From: CTSOIL-112 sp964293815
GTDB taxonomy: Bacteria; Pseudomonadota; Gammaproteobacteria; Burkholderiales; Burkholderiaceae
Length of the DNA stretch: 64,000 bases
NCBI GenBank assembly: GCA_964293815.1
Contig: CAXYYC010000003.1
Location: 1-64,000, forward strand
Direction of reading: 5' to 3'
Of this stretch, positions 55,601 through 63,480 are shown piece after piece. The notes under the pieces were generated by a model. The model did no database searches, was not told where the DNA came from, and saw only the letters and a program-made list of their open reading frames with translations. Every line of letters starts with the position of its first letter. Position 1 is the first letter of the stretch. A program made the position numbers and the translations under genes.

Positions 55601-56030
55601 GAAGCGTTTGCAGGCTCAAATCCTTGAAGGCAAAGCCCCGAGTGTGAATCAACAACAGTCTTGGGCAAAATATGCCTATTCAGACGAATTGATTTCAGGA
55701 ATTGCCGATTGGGCGGTAAAATTACACCAATTGGGCGGAATGACGCGACTGGAAACCGAATCGCGTGCCTGCTATGAAAACTCGGGCAATCGTTATCGTT
55801 GTCTGTATTTTGATTTGGCGGCGCGGCGCATTGGTGCGGTTCGCACCGGTTCGGCCAATTCGGGCGCAAACCCGTATTTTAATGATGCGAATTTTGGCTA
55901 TCGCTTGACCACAGTGTTCAAACTGGATGGCTTTGATGAGGCGGCGGTCAATTCATTCTTACGCGCGGAAACTGCGCGGATGAATGTGTTTGTCGTGCAA
56001 AAAATTAATATGGACGGATTTGTTAACTGA
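52638..56030 (+). CDS. Giant coiled-coil lipoprotein with 91-residue tandem repeats, unknown function
   Basis: 1130 residues, starting in the last bases of leuB. A lipoprotein-like signal ends at C33 (GVLPLALGTTGC); GTG 52671 is an alternative start. Residues about 70-1000 are almost pure Gln/Glu/Ala/Leu/Arg/Lys coiled coil (for example AQKKLEEQRVEAERLKAERL). Leu codons at 53268, 53547, 53820, 54093, 54366, 54639, 54915 and 55191 mark repeats of 273-279 bases; 273 bases is 91 residues, exactly 13 heptads. A separate non-repetitive C-terminal domain (about 1008-1130) has cysteines C1045 and C1055 and ends MNMDGFVN-like in KINMDGFVN. Probably a long periplasmic or surface rod anchored by lipid. 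No known family was recognised. Confidence 0.8.
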   Translation: MKQSNGGAKQIVRLKQYLALLGVLPLALGTTGCMIPVPIPSSIKVPEFSLSSGSGPSGISSVADQERARNARLLLEEDEKLQAQRLEAQRLEEQLQARRLEMQQLEDQLQEQKQQALRNPKASGTSTTSTADARRIEQQNAETARLSAQLSEAQKKLEEQRIAMQKLESERFELQKRASETPDPQRQETQAQENQRLESQQQAVAQLEKQLQEAQQKLEAQHLEAQRTESERLQAQKQETEQLNAQLQAAQRKLEEQRLAMQKLESERLTAREKDTETQAQAQMLETQRLEGQQQAVEQLTAQLQEAQRRLQGQQVDAQSLEAQKRETDQLNAQLAQAQKKLEEQRVEAERLKAERLAAQQREAEVQNQRLTAQQQEAQRLEAQSQAVAQLEQQLKDTQHKLQAQQVDAQTLEAQKRETDQLNAQLAQAQKKLEEQRIEAERLKAERLAVQQREAEVQNQRLTAQQQEAQRLEAQSQAVAQLEQQLKDTQHKLQAQQVDAQTLEAQKRETEQLNARLADAQKKLEEQRVEAERLKAERLAVQQRETEVQNQRLIAQQQEAQRLEAQSQAVAQLEQQLKDTQHKLQAQQVDTQTLEAQKRETEQLNAQLAEAQKKLEEQRSEAERLKAERLAVQQREAEIQNQRLAAQQQEAQRLEAQRQSVANLEQQLQETQRKLQAQQVDAQSLEVQKRETDQLNARLAEAQKKLEEQRAEAERLKAEQQATRQTETQRLEAQRQELLRQEAQRLETQRQEVAKLEQQLQDTQHKLQAQQVDTQSLEAQKRETDQLNAQLQDAQKKLQEQRAEAERLKAEQQAAQQREAERLEAQRQELLRQEARRLEAQKAETAQLEAQLLEAQKKLEAQRLESERLAQARDSETTREPMAQTPQLAVQTPDVQQLEARLAAQRAESQALQAKLDTQRVEIQRMEERRLAVQSIKIGENVAGGEKFAEQRRRAEAQIMQIEDQKRREVQQQLEIQRMEERVKQLEMKRLQAQILEGKAPSVNQQQSWAKYAYSDELISGIADWAVKLHQLGGMTRLETESRACYENSGNRYRCLYFDLAARRIGAVRTGSANSGANPYFNDANFGYRLTTVFKLDGFDEAAVNSFLRAETARMNVFVVQKINMDGFVN
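53268..55190 (+). repeat. Tandem DNA repeats of about 273 bp in the coiled-coil gene
   Basis: Seven periods of 279, 273, 273, 273, 273, 276 and 276 bases between equivalent Leu codons. The central copies (53547-54639) are very similar in DNA, for example the recurring agctcaaaga...acacagcacaagctg segment. All lengths are multiples of three, so the frame is kept. Confidence 0.85.
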
Positions 56031-56122
56031 TTGTTTTAAGGAAATACGGAGCAACCAAACCATACGGTGCGGTTGTTTTGTATTTGCTTAAGGATTTTAT
56101 TGAGTGTTGATTGGAGTAAATG

Positions 56123-57247
56123 ATGCAAAGAGTGGGGTTAGTGGGTTGGCGTGGTATGGTCGGTTCGGTTCTGATGGATCGTATGGTTGCGGAGAATGAT
56201 TTCGCACACTTTGAACCAGTATTTTTCAGCACCAGCAATGCGGGCGGTGCAGCGCCGACGATTGCGAAGTCGGATGGCGTTTTGCACGATGGTAACAATG
56301 TGGATGAGCTGAAAACCTGCGATATTATTGTGACTTGCCAAGGCGGCGACTACACCAACGAGATTTTCCCCAAACTGCGTGCGGCCGGCTGGAACGGCTA
56401 CTGGATTGATGCGGCGTCCAGCCTGCGTATGGCTGATGATGCGATTATTGTTTTGGATCCGGTCAATATGCCGGTGATTCAAGACGGCTTGAACAAGGGC
56501 GTGAAAAATTATATCGGCGGTAACTGTACCGTTAGTTTGATGATGATGGCGCTGGATGGTTTGTTTAAAGCGGATTTGATCGACTGGATGACTTCGATGA
56601 CCTATCAGGCCGCTTCGGGCGGTGGTGCGGCCAATATGCGTGAACTGGTGACACAAATGGGTTTGCTCAATGCTGAAGTCGCTGATTTATTGGCTGATCC
56701 GCGTTCGTCTATTTTGGAAATCGACCGCAAAATCTCTGCGAAAATGCGTGAAGAGAACTATCCCGCCGATCACTTCGGCGTGCCTTTGGCAGGCAGTTTG
56801 ATTCCGTGGATTGACAAAGATTTGGGCAATGGTCAGTCAAAAGAAGAGTGGAAAGGCGCGGCGGAAACCAACAAAATTTTGGGCAAAGCCGAAGGTCAAG
56901 CGGGTTTCATTAATGTAGAAGGGCTTTGTGTGCGCATTGGCGCGATGCGTTGCCACTCGCAGGCATTAACCATCAAGCTGAAAAAAGATGTGCCGTTGGA
57001 TGAAATCAACGACATGTTGGCCAAAGCGAATGATTGGGTGAAAGTCGTACCGAATGAGCGTACCGCTTCGATGAAGGATTTGACCCCAACCGCTGTGACA
57101 GGTACTTTGACTGTACCGGTCGGTCGTTTGCGCAAAATGGCGATGGGCGGTGAATATTTATCCGCATTCACCGTTGGCGATCAGTTGCTGTGGGGCGCGG
57201 CAGAGCCGTTGCGCCGCGTATTGCGCATTATTTTGGCACAAGCGTAA
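56123..57247 (+). CDS. asd: Aspartate-semialdehyde dehydrogenase
   Basis: 374 residues from ATG 56123 (56120 also possible; GGAG at 56113). Reduces aspartyl phosphate to the semialdehyde for lysine, threonine and methionine synthesis. Signatures: the NADP loop GLVGWRGMVGSVLMDRM, the catalytic cysteine in YIGGNCTVSLMMMAL, and RIGAMRCHSQALTIKL. This is the proteobacterial long form, like E. coli Asd. It precedes fimV, truA and trpF as usual in Burkholderiales. Confidence 0.96.
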   Translation: MQRVGLVGWRGMVGSVLMDRMVAENDFAHFEPVFFSTSNAGGAAPTIAKSDGVLHDGNNVDELKTCDIIVTCQGGDYTNEIFPKLRAAGWNGYWIDAASSLRMADDAIIVLDPVNMPVIQDGLNKGVKNYIGGNCTVSLMMMALDGLFKADLIDWMTSMTYQAASGGGAANMRELVTQMGLLNAEVADLLADPRSSILEIDRKISAKMREENYPADHFGVPLAGSLIPWIDKDLGNGQSKEEWKGAAETNKILGKAEGQAGFINVEGLCVRIGAMRCHSQALTIKLKKDVPLDEINDMLAKANDWVKVVPNERTASMKDLTPTAVTGTLTVPVGRLRKMAMGGEYLSAFTVGDQLLWGAAEPLRRVLRIILAQA

Positions 57248-57261
57248 CGAAAAGGATGTCT

Positions 57262-58947
57262 ATGTCACAGCCAACCACACCCCCGCGATTGAATATCGTA
57301 CCGTTTGCACAGCCACGCCGCGCATTGCGCAGAGCATGGGTAGCGCTCGTACTGGGTGCGGTGTGTGGCTTGGCAACCGTGACCGCCAACGCCAAACCGA
57401 TGAGTGAGTCCGCGATTCAATCACGCGTGATTCGATCCGATGAGGCGGGCGTGGTATTGCAAACGCGTCGCGGCGATTCGTTGCGCACGATTGCGCAGTA
57501 TTATTCGGTCAAAAACAACATTCCGTTTAAACACGCTTTGGAGGTCTTAACACAGACCAACCAAGCGCAATTTCCTGGCGGCGACCCCGACCGAATGCAG
57601 GTGGGTGCGCAGATTATTTTACCCAAACAAGACGGTGCTACGGTCAGTGAAAATAGCAAAGCGGAGCCAACTACCGTCGTAGCGAATCCAGTGACTGAAA
57701 CAACGGTAGCGCCATCTGTTGGTGCTTCGGATAGTGCTTCGGTTAGTGCTTCAGCTGGTGCGTCGATTGGGGCTTCAGCCAATGCCACTCAAACTGCGCC
57801 GCTACCTCAAACAGAGCCGAACGCATCCACGCACGCTGAAACGGTCGTTGCTCAAGGTGGCGTTGCCCAGCTCAAAGCATGGTTCTTGCGTGTACCCAAA
57901 TCACTGTGGCTGGTGATTATTCCAGCATTGCTATTGAGTGCGCTGGTTGGGCTAATGATGCGCGGTTCGCGTCATGGTAAAGACGATGAGTCAACTGATC
58001 TGATGGCAAGTGATGCCGTGGAGAAAAATACGCCATCAACAGCGGTGTCTCCAGCGGTGGATCAAACACCAGCGCCTATAGCGGTGCAAGCGGCGGTTTC
58101 GGTGCGTTCGCATTCTGACAAACTGATTTCCGATGAAGCAGTAGATTCATGGCTCAATGGTTCAGAAACACCTGCTCAGGTCGTCGCTGCATCCACTCAA
58201 GCCGCAGAATCCGCTGTTGCTGTAGTACCTGCTGTGCAAGCGCCAATGACTACCGAATCATCGACTGAACCAGAAGTCACAATAGCACAAGCTGAATTTG
58301 CCCAGACTGCTCCAGCGGGCTCGGTTGGAACCAGTCATGCAGTGGCACAAGACGAGACGTCCGGCAAAAATGTGGCAGACGAAACGCTGGATGTCATGCC
58401 GGAAGCAGCACAGGAGATCGAACTTCGCTTCAAACAAGCCTTGCACGGCTTGACGCCGGAAAAGCTGGATTTGCGCAGCACCAGTGCCAGCAAAGTACAG
58501 TTGGATATGCCTGTAACGACGGTTGTGCCAACAATGCCTGCCACACCGCACACTGCGACACCAACGGTGGCATCTGCAAATACAATGCCAGCCAGCAGTG
58601 CCGCGAGCACAGCGCCAAGCGATTCTGGCACTTCGGGTTTGAACGTCAATCACTTGCTGCGTCAGTATGCCAACCACACGGCGGAAAAATCGGGGCAAGC
58701 AGTCAATTATTACGCGCTGGCGGAGCGTACCCGTTTGCAAAAATGGATGAGCGCCCAGTCAATTGATGATTTACTCGATCACGCGCAGAAAGCCTACGCG
58801 CAAGCCTATCCAAACGTGGCGCATCATATTTTGAATGAAGTGATTTTGCGTGGCAATGCGGCGCAGAGTACACAGGCTTTGGATTTGCGCAATCAGTGGC
58901 ACATCCAATATCTGCGCCAGCAGGCACAAGAGAGCCGAGGTCATTGA
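57262..58947 (+). CDS. fimV: FimV-like pole-localised peptidoglycan-binding protein
   Basis: 561 residues from ATG 57262, six bases after GAAAAGG. Short cytosolic lead and hydrophobic segment (WVALVLGAVCGLATVTANA). A LysM-like region lies at about 62-120 (VVLQTRRGDSLRTIAQYY and VGAQIILP). A Ser/Ala linker follows, then one membrane helix near 212-232 (SLWLVIIPALLLSALVGLMM), a long low-complexity cytosolic part, and a C-terminal FimV/TPR-like module (QSIDDLLDHAQKAYAQAYP). FimV supports type IV pili, polar organisation and cyclic-AMP signalling in Pseudomonas. It is shorter than most FimV proteins, so the name rests on domain order and location. Confidence 0.82.
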   Translation: MSQPTTPPRLNIVPFAQPRRALRRAWVALVLGAVCGLATVTANAKPMSESAIQSRVIRSDEAGVVLQTRRGDSLRTIAQYYSVKNNIPFKHALEVLTQTNQAQFPGGDPDRMQVGAQIILPKQDGATVSENSKAEPTTVVANPVTETTVAPSVGASDSASVSASAGASIGASANATQTAPLPQTEPNASTHAETVVAQGGVAQLKAWFLRVPKSLWLVIIPALLLSALVGLMMRGSRHGKDDESTDLMASDAVEKNTPSTAVSPAVDQTPAPIAVQAAVSVRSHSDKLISDEAVDSWLNGSETPAQVVAASTQAAESAVAVVPAVQAPMTTESSTEPEVTIAQAEFAQTAPAGSVGTSHAVAQDETSGKNVADETLDVMPEAAQEIELRFKQALHGLTPEKLDLRSTSASKVQLDMPVTTVVPTMPATPHTATPTVASANTMPASSAASTAPSDSGTSGLNVNHLLRQYANHTAEKSGQAVNYYALAERTRLQKWMSAQSIDDLLDHAQKAYAQAYPNVAHHILNEVILRGNAAQSTQALDLRNQWHIQYLRQQAQESRGH

Positions 58948-59741
58948 TGCCGCGCATTGCTTTGGGTATGCAATACGATGGGCGTGCGTTTCAAGGATGG
59001 CAATCACAAAGCCACGGTCTAACGGTTCAAGACCATTTACAAACCGCTTTACGCCAGTTTGCCAATCAAACCTTAGCGGTGCAATGCGCCGGTCGTACCG
59101 ACACCGGCGTACATGCGCTGGGGCAAGTGGTGCATTTTGACGTGCCATTTGAACGCGATGAACACGCATGGGTGCGAGGCGTCAACGCATTTTTGCCCGA
59201 AACCATTGCCGTGCGCTGGGCGCGCCGTGTCGCACCTGAATTTCATGCGCGCTTTGATGCGCATCAGCGCACCTATCATTACCTGATTTACAATCATGCG
59301 GTGCGTTCGCCGATTTGGGCGGGACGCGCGGGCTGGTACCATCATCCGCTGGATGTGGAAAAAATGCACTCGGCGGCGCAGGTGTTGGTCGGTGAGCATG
59401 ATTTTTCGGCGTTTCGTGCGTCAGAATGTCAGGCCAAATCGCCGGTGAAAACCCTGCATCAGATCTGCGTGCAGCGTTATGGCGATGCGGTGCTGTTGCG
59501 CATCACCGCCAATGCCTTTTTGCACCACATGGTGCGCAACTTGGTCGGTAGTTTGGTGTATATTGGTGCGGGCAAACAGCCAACGGACTGGTTGGCCTTT
59601 TTGTTACAGCAAAAAGACCGCAAACTATCTGCGCCGACATTTTCACCTGCGGGATTGTATTTGTCGGCGATTCATTATCCCGAACACTATCAATTGCCCG
59701 CGCCATGCGATGATTTTGCCCAAGCTTTGGGGCTGGCTTAA
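58947..59741 (+). CDS. truA: tRNA pseudouridine(38-40) synthase
   Basis: 264 residues from ATG 58947, overlapping the fimV stop (TGATG). Isomerises uridines 38-40 in the anticodon arm. The catalytic aspartate is in QCAGRTDTGVHALGQVVHFD; other marks are MQYDGRAFQGWQSQ and NAFLHHMVRNLVGSLVYIG. Conserved in the asd-fimV-truA-trpF block. Coupled to fimV, 12 bases from trpF. Confidence 0.96.
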   Translation: MPRIALGMQYDGRAFQGWQSQSHGLTVQDHLQTALRQFANQTLAVQCAGRTDTGVHALGQVVHFDVPFERDEHAWVRGVNAFLPETIAVRWARRVAPEFHARFDAHQRTYHYLIYNHAVRSPIWAGRAGWYHHPLDVEKMHSAAQVLVGEHDFSAFRASECQAKSPVKTLHQICVQRYGDAVLLRITANAFLHHMVRNLVGSLVYIGAGKQPTDWLAFLLQQKDRKLSAPTFSPAGLYLSAIHYPEHYQLPAPCDDFAQALGLA

Positions 59742-59753
59742 TACCTAAATTTT

Positions 59754-60386
59754 ATGAGAACCCGAGTGAAATTCTGCGGTTTTACCCGCGAACAGGATGT
59801 GCAACAGGCTGTCGCGCTGGGCGCGGATGCGTTGGGCTTCGTGCTGTATGAGAAAAGTCCGCGCTATGTCACGCCCGAGCGCGTGGCGCAGTTGTGCGCC
59901 GGTGTACCGGCGTTTGTGTCAACGGTGGCGCTGTTTGTCAACGCGGATATTGAGCAGATTCGCGCTGTATTGCACCAAGCACCGATACAGATTGTGCAAT
60001 TACATGGTGATGAATCGTTTGAGTTTGCCGTACACTTGCAACAGACGCTTAATATACCGGTCATCAAAGCCGTGCGTGTGAATGTCCAAACCGATTGGGC
60101 GGAAATAGCTTTATATGCGGATCAGTTGGCAGGCATCCTGCTGGATTCGGACAGCGCGGGCTATGGTGGCTCGGGGCATGGTTTTGATTGGCACAGCATT
60201 CCTGATGAACTGCGCGGGCGCATTATTTTGAGTGGCGGTTTGAGCGTGGATAGTGTGGGCGAGGCGATGGCACAGATTGCACCGTATGCCGTTGATGTAT
60301 CATCCGGCATTGAATTGTCCAAGGGCGTGAAATCCGCAGACAAAATGCGCGCATTTATGCAGCAAGTGTTGCGCAACCAAAGATAA
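59754..60386 (+). CDS. trpF: Phosphoribosylanthranilate isomerase
   Basis: 210 residues. TIM-barrel enzyme for the third step of tryptophan synthesis. The N-terminus VKFCGFTREQDVQQAVALGA holds the general-base cysteine, and the general-acid aspartate sits in ILLDSDSAGYGGSGHGFDW. The end ILSGGLSVDSVGEA and SSGIELSKGVKSADKMRAF bind phosphate. Short gaps link it to truA (12 bases) and trpB (15 bases). Confidence 0.96.
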   Translation: MRTRVKFCGFTREQDVQQAVALGADALGFVLYEKSPRYVTPERVAQLCAGVPAFVSTVALFVNADIEQIRAVLHQAPIQIVQLHGDESFEFAVHLQQTLNIPVIKAVRVNVQTDWAEIALYADQLAGILLDSDSAGYGGSGHGFDWHSIPDELRGRIILSGGLSVDSVGEAMAQIAPYAVDVSSGIELSKGVKSADKMRAFMQQVLRNQR

Positions 60387-60401
60387 ATAGTAGAGGAAAC
60401 A

Positions 60402-61604
60402 ATGAGTTACAACTATCCTGACGAAAAGGGACATTTCGGTATTTATGGTGGACGTTTCGCATCAGAAACGCTGATTCCGGCGCTGGATGAGCTGAATGAC
60501 GCATATCGTCATATCGTTCCAACCGAGGCTTTTCAGCAAGAATTCGCGTATGAATTGAAACACTTTGTCGGGCGTCCGTCACCGATTTACCATGCGAAAC
60601 GACTGTCTGCTGAAAACGGCGGGGCGCAAATTTACCTCAAACGCGAAGATTTGAACCACACCGGTGCGCATAAAATCAACAACGTCATCGGGCAAGCACT
60701 GCTCGCGCGCCACATGGGTAAACCGCGCGTGATCGCAGAAACTGGCGCTGGGCAACATGGCGTTGCCACCGCAACCATCTGCGCGCGTTTTGGCCTGCAA
60801 TGCGATGTGTACATGGGCGCGGAAGACGTGGCGCGTCAAGCCGCCAACGTTTATCGTATGAAATTACTCGGGGCGCGTGTGATTCCAGTTGAATCCGGTT
60901 CAAAAACTCTCAAAGACGCGCTGAACGAAGCCATGCGCGACTGGGCGACCAATGTCGAAAATACCTTCTACATCATCGGAACGGTGGCCGGACCGCACCC
61001 ATACCCTGCGATGGTGCGTGATTTTCAACGCATTATCGGTGATGAATGTGTGAGCCAAATGCCTGAAATGCTGGGTGAAAATCGTCAACCGGACGCGGTG
61101 GTGGCCTGCGTCGGTGGCGGCTCGAATGCGATGGGGATTTTTTACCCGTATATTCCGTTCGGCACGGTCAAATTCTATGGCGTGGAAGCCGCAGGCGATG
61201 GTATTGATACAGAGCGTCACGCCGCGTCGTTACAAAAAGGTTCTGCGGGCGTGTTGCACGGCAATCGCACCTATGTGTTGCAAGACAAAAATGGTCAAGT
61301 GATCGAAACGCACTCGATTTCTGCCGGTTTGGATTATCCGGGCGTGGGACCTGAGCACGCTTGGCTCAAAGACATCGGTCGTGCCCAATACGTACCGATC
61401 AATGATGCTGAGGCGCTGGACGCTTTTCACACCCTGTGTCGCGTGGAAGGCATCATCCCCGCGCTCGAATCTTCGCACGCCGTGGCGTATGGATTGAAAT
61501 TGGCAAAAACCATGTCGCCCGATCAAGTGGTATTGGTTAATCTATCCGGGCGTGGCGACAAAGACATGCACACGGTTGCGGAAAAAAGCGGTTTAACCCT
61601 CTGA
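60402..61604 (+). CDS. trpB: Tryptophan synthase beta subunit
   Basis: 400 residues. Joins indole and serine via PLP. The PLP lysine is in HTGAHKINNVIGQALLARHM, with the CVGGGSNAMGIF phosphate cradle and LNLSGRGDKDM at the end. GGAA ribosome site. In most relatives trpA follows at once; here no trpA is seen before the window ends, and the next plus-strand gene encodes an unrelated lipoprotein. Confidence 0.97.
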   Translation: MSYNYPDEKGHFGIYGGRFASETLIPALDELNDAYRHIVPTEAFQQEFAYELKHFVGRPSPIYHAKRLSAENGGAQIYLKREDLNHTGAHKINNVIGQALLARHMGKPRVIAETGAGQHGVATATICARFGLQCDVYMGAEDVARQAANVYRMKLLGARVIPVESGSKTLKDALNEAMRDWATNVENTFYIIGTVAGPHPYPAMVRDFQRIIGDECVSQMPEMLGENRQPDAVVACVGGGSNAMGIFYPYIPFGTVKFYGVEAAGDGIDTERHAASLQKGSAGVLHGNRTYVLQDKNGQVIETHSISAGLDYPGVGPEHAWLKDIGRAQYVPINDAEALDAFHTLCRVEGIIPALESSHAVAYGLKLAKTMSPDQVVLVNLSGRGDKDMHTVAEKSGLTL

Positions 61605-61685
61605 ATTTTTTAGTGAAAATCCATCTTCTGTAATTTTTGTGGTTTAATGGCAGAACAAATTCATAAATAATAAAAGGAGATGACA

Positions 61686-62390
61686 ATGAATCGATTCAAA
61701 TTTGGCTGGATGGCTTTGGTGGCATCGCTATTGATGACGAGCCTGTCGGGTTGTGCGACGCTTATGGCCAATGAAGCGACCGAAACCACCACCGATATGG
61801 TGAAAACCTTGGCTTTTGAAGATGCGATTTTGGGCATGGGACAGCCGACGGGGGAGAATATCAGCGCGGAAGCACGCAATTTTCTCGCGCTGATTGGTGA
61901 AAAGCAAAGTTATTTGCTCACTGATGGGGCCGATGAGATCAAAGCCATTGTAAAAAATTTGGATGGTCGTCTGATTGGAGTGAATCAGGATCAGCCGAAG
62001 ATCAATATGCTGGTATATCAGGACAGTGATGCGATTCAAAGTGTGCGCGGCGATGTGACCATCACCTACAACAAGGCGAACAATCGTTTGAGTGAGCAAG
62101 AGCGTAAGACTCTGACTGATCTGAAATTCACGCTGGCAGCGGATGAGCGATCCTATTGGCGTTCATTGCACATTCAAGGTGTCGTTTATCCACCTGTGAA
62201 AAACTTAGCGGCGATTGCCTCGCAATTCAAGCAAACGCGACCAGTACAGTTTTATAAAACTGAATATAAACAAAACCATAATCCGCTGCGCGCGATCTTG
62301 CTCCCGCTGGGTGTGGCGTTTGATGTGATTACGGCACCGATTCAAATTCCGTTTTGGTACTTTAGTTTGAAAGACATGAAGTTTATGTAA
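61686..62390 (+). CDS. Lipoprotein of unknown function
   Basis: 234 residues from ATG 61686, six bases after AAGGAG (ATG 61680 sits on the ribosome site). Lipobox SLSGC ends the signal peptide. The mature part has no family I recognise. Visible landmarks are FEDAILGMGQPTGENIS, LVYQDSDAIQSVRGDVTITY and a C-terminal hydrophobic LLPLGVAFDVITAPIQIPFW, possibly a membrane-touching segment. It lies where trpA would be expected but shares nothing with it. A terminator-like hairpin follows. Confidence 0.75.
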   Translation: MNRFKFGWMALVASLLMTSLSGCATLMANEATETTTDMVKTLAFEDAILGMGQPTGENISAEARNFLALIGEKQSYLLTDGADEIKAIVKNLDGRLIGVNQDQPKINMLVYQDSDAIQSVRGDVTITYNKANNRLSEQERKTLTDLKFTLAADERSYWRSLHIQGVVYPPVKNLAAIASQFKQTRPVQFYKTEYKQNHNPLRAILLPLGVAFDVITAPIQIPFWYFSLKDMKFM

Positions 62391-62414
62391 GGCTGAGCGC
62401 AATACAAAGTACAA

Positions 62415-62445
62415 AGGCGAGCTATATGCTCGCCTCAGATTTTTG
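62415..62445 (+). terminator. Terminator-like hairpin, first of two identical hairpins
   Basis: The stem aggcgagc/gctcgcct with loop tatat is followed by cagattttt. It is 25 bases after the lipoprotein gene stop. A near-identical copy lies at 62628. Confidence 0.75.
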
Positions 62446-62488
62446 ACAAACCGCTGGCTTTGAATTTCAGCACAAAATTTCAGAAAAT

Positions 62489-62586
62489 GAGGTCATACCC
62501 GCGCAGGTGGGTATCCAGAAATTTTAGTGAAAACAATGAGTTAGAACAATAAACTGGATTCCCGCTAAAATCATGCGAGAATGATG
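62489..62586. repeat. REP-like inverted repeat pair
   Basis: Left arm tcatacccgcgcaggtgggt plus atccag (to 62518). Right arm ctggattcccgctaaaatca plus tgcgagaatga (62554-62584). These are diverged halves of a ctggat(a/t)ccc...gggtatga type inverted repeat, each itself able to fold. They lie between two converging genes. Confidence 0.6.
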
Positions 62587-62627
62587 GAGTTCTATTTAAG
62601 CAAAAGAGCTGCTTTGTTAACAGCCTC

Positions 62628-62653
62628 AGGCGAGCTATATGCTCGTCTTTTTA
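62628..62653. terminator. Terminator-like hairpin, second copy
   Basis: The hairpin aggcgagc-tatat-gctcgtct is followed by TTTTTATT, 213 bases from the first copy with only one base different across 21. It flanks the REP-like repeat and lies just past the iclR stop codon. Confidence 0.7.
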
Positions 62654-62667
62654 TTGATAGGGCGGCC

Positions 62668-63480
62668 TCATTCGCTTGATGCATCGCCCATCGCTTGAGA
62701 GATTTCCCGCGCCGCTTCGCGCAGTAGTTCTAACCAAGATTCTTGCATCAAGTTGGCAGGGGAGGAAATGGACAGTCCGGCGATGACTTGGTGTGCATCG
62801 TCGTAGATCGCGGCGGCCATGCACGACACGCCGATTTCTAGCTCCTCATGATCGCGTGCGGTTTGGGTTTTTCGCACGTTTTCTAATTCTTTGGACAGTT
62901 TTTCCAGCGAGTTGATGCTGTTCGTTGTGTTGCCTTTGAGTTGGGTGCGTTTTGCGTAGTCCAGCAGTGCGGCTTTGTCATAGGTGGAGAGAAATAGTTT
63001 GCCGGTGGAGGTTAAATGCAGTGGCGCGTGACCGCCGATGGCGCGCACGACTTGCATCCCTGAGCGCTCAGAGAAGGCGCGCTCGATGTAGACGATTTCA
63101 TCATTTTGGCGAATGGAGAGGTTGATGGTTTGGCCGATTTTTTGTTGCAGTCGGCGCATGATCGGCAGGGCGATGGCGCGCACATTGAGCCGTGCTTTGA
63201 CCAGATTGCCCAGTTCGAGTAAACGCATGCCGAGTTGGTAGTGCCCTGAGCTGGGGCGATGCACGATGCGCGCGAGTACCAAATCATTCAAAATCCGATG
63301 CGTGGTGGAGATGTTCAGCCCCGATTGTTCGGCCAGGGATTTGAGCGAGAGCGGCTGGTTGTATTTGGCTAAAATATTCAGCAGTGTGTTGGTACGCTCA
63401 AGCACTTGTATGGTCGGGCGCATGGCTTCGTCCATCGGTGCGGTGTTGGACTCGGCTGTTTTAGTATTGGGCGTTTTCAT
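62668..63480 (-). CDS. IclR family transcriptional regulator
   Basis: 270 residues. Winged helix-turn-helix at about 25-85 (LVRSS-type start, then SLKSLAEQSGLNISTTHRIL), followed by the IclR ligand-binding domain with TSTGKLFLSTYDKAALLDY, DHEELEIGVSCMAAAIYDD and VIAGLSISSPANL near the C-terminus. Such proteins sense small aromatic or organic acids and usually act on a neighbouring operon; no catabolic operon is adjacent. Start ATG 63480 overlaps the end of rsgA by 20 bases, so the two are coupled. Confidence 0.9.
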   Translation of the reverse strand: MKTPNTKTAESNTAPMDEAMRPTIQVLERTNTLLNILAKYNQPLSLKSLAEQSGLNISTTHRILNDLVLARIVHRPSSGHYQLGMRLLELGNLVKARLNVRAIALPIMRRLQQKIGQTINLSIRQNDEIVYIERAFSERSGMQVVRAIGGHAPLHLTSTGKLFLSTYDKAALLDYAKRTQLKGNTTNSINSLEKLSKELENVRKTQTARDHEELEIGVSCMAAAIYDDAHQVIAGLSISSPANLMQESWLELLREAAREISQAMGDASSE

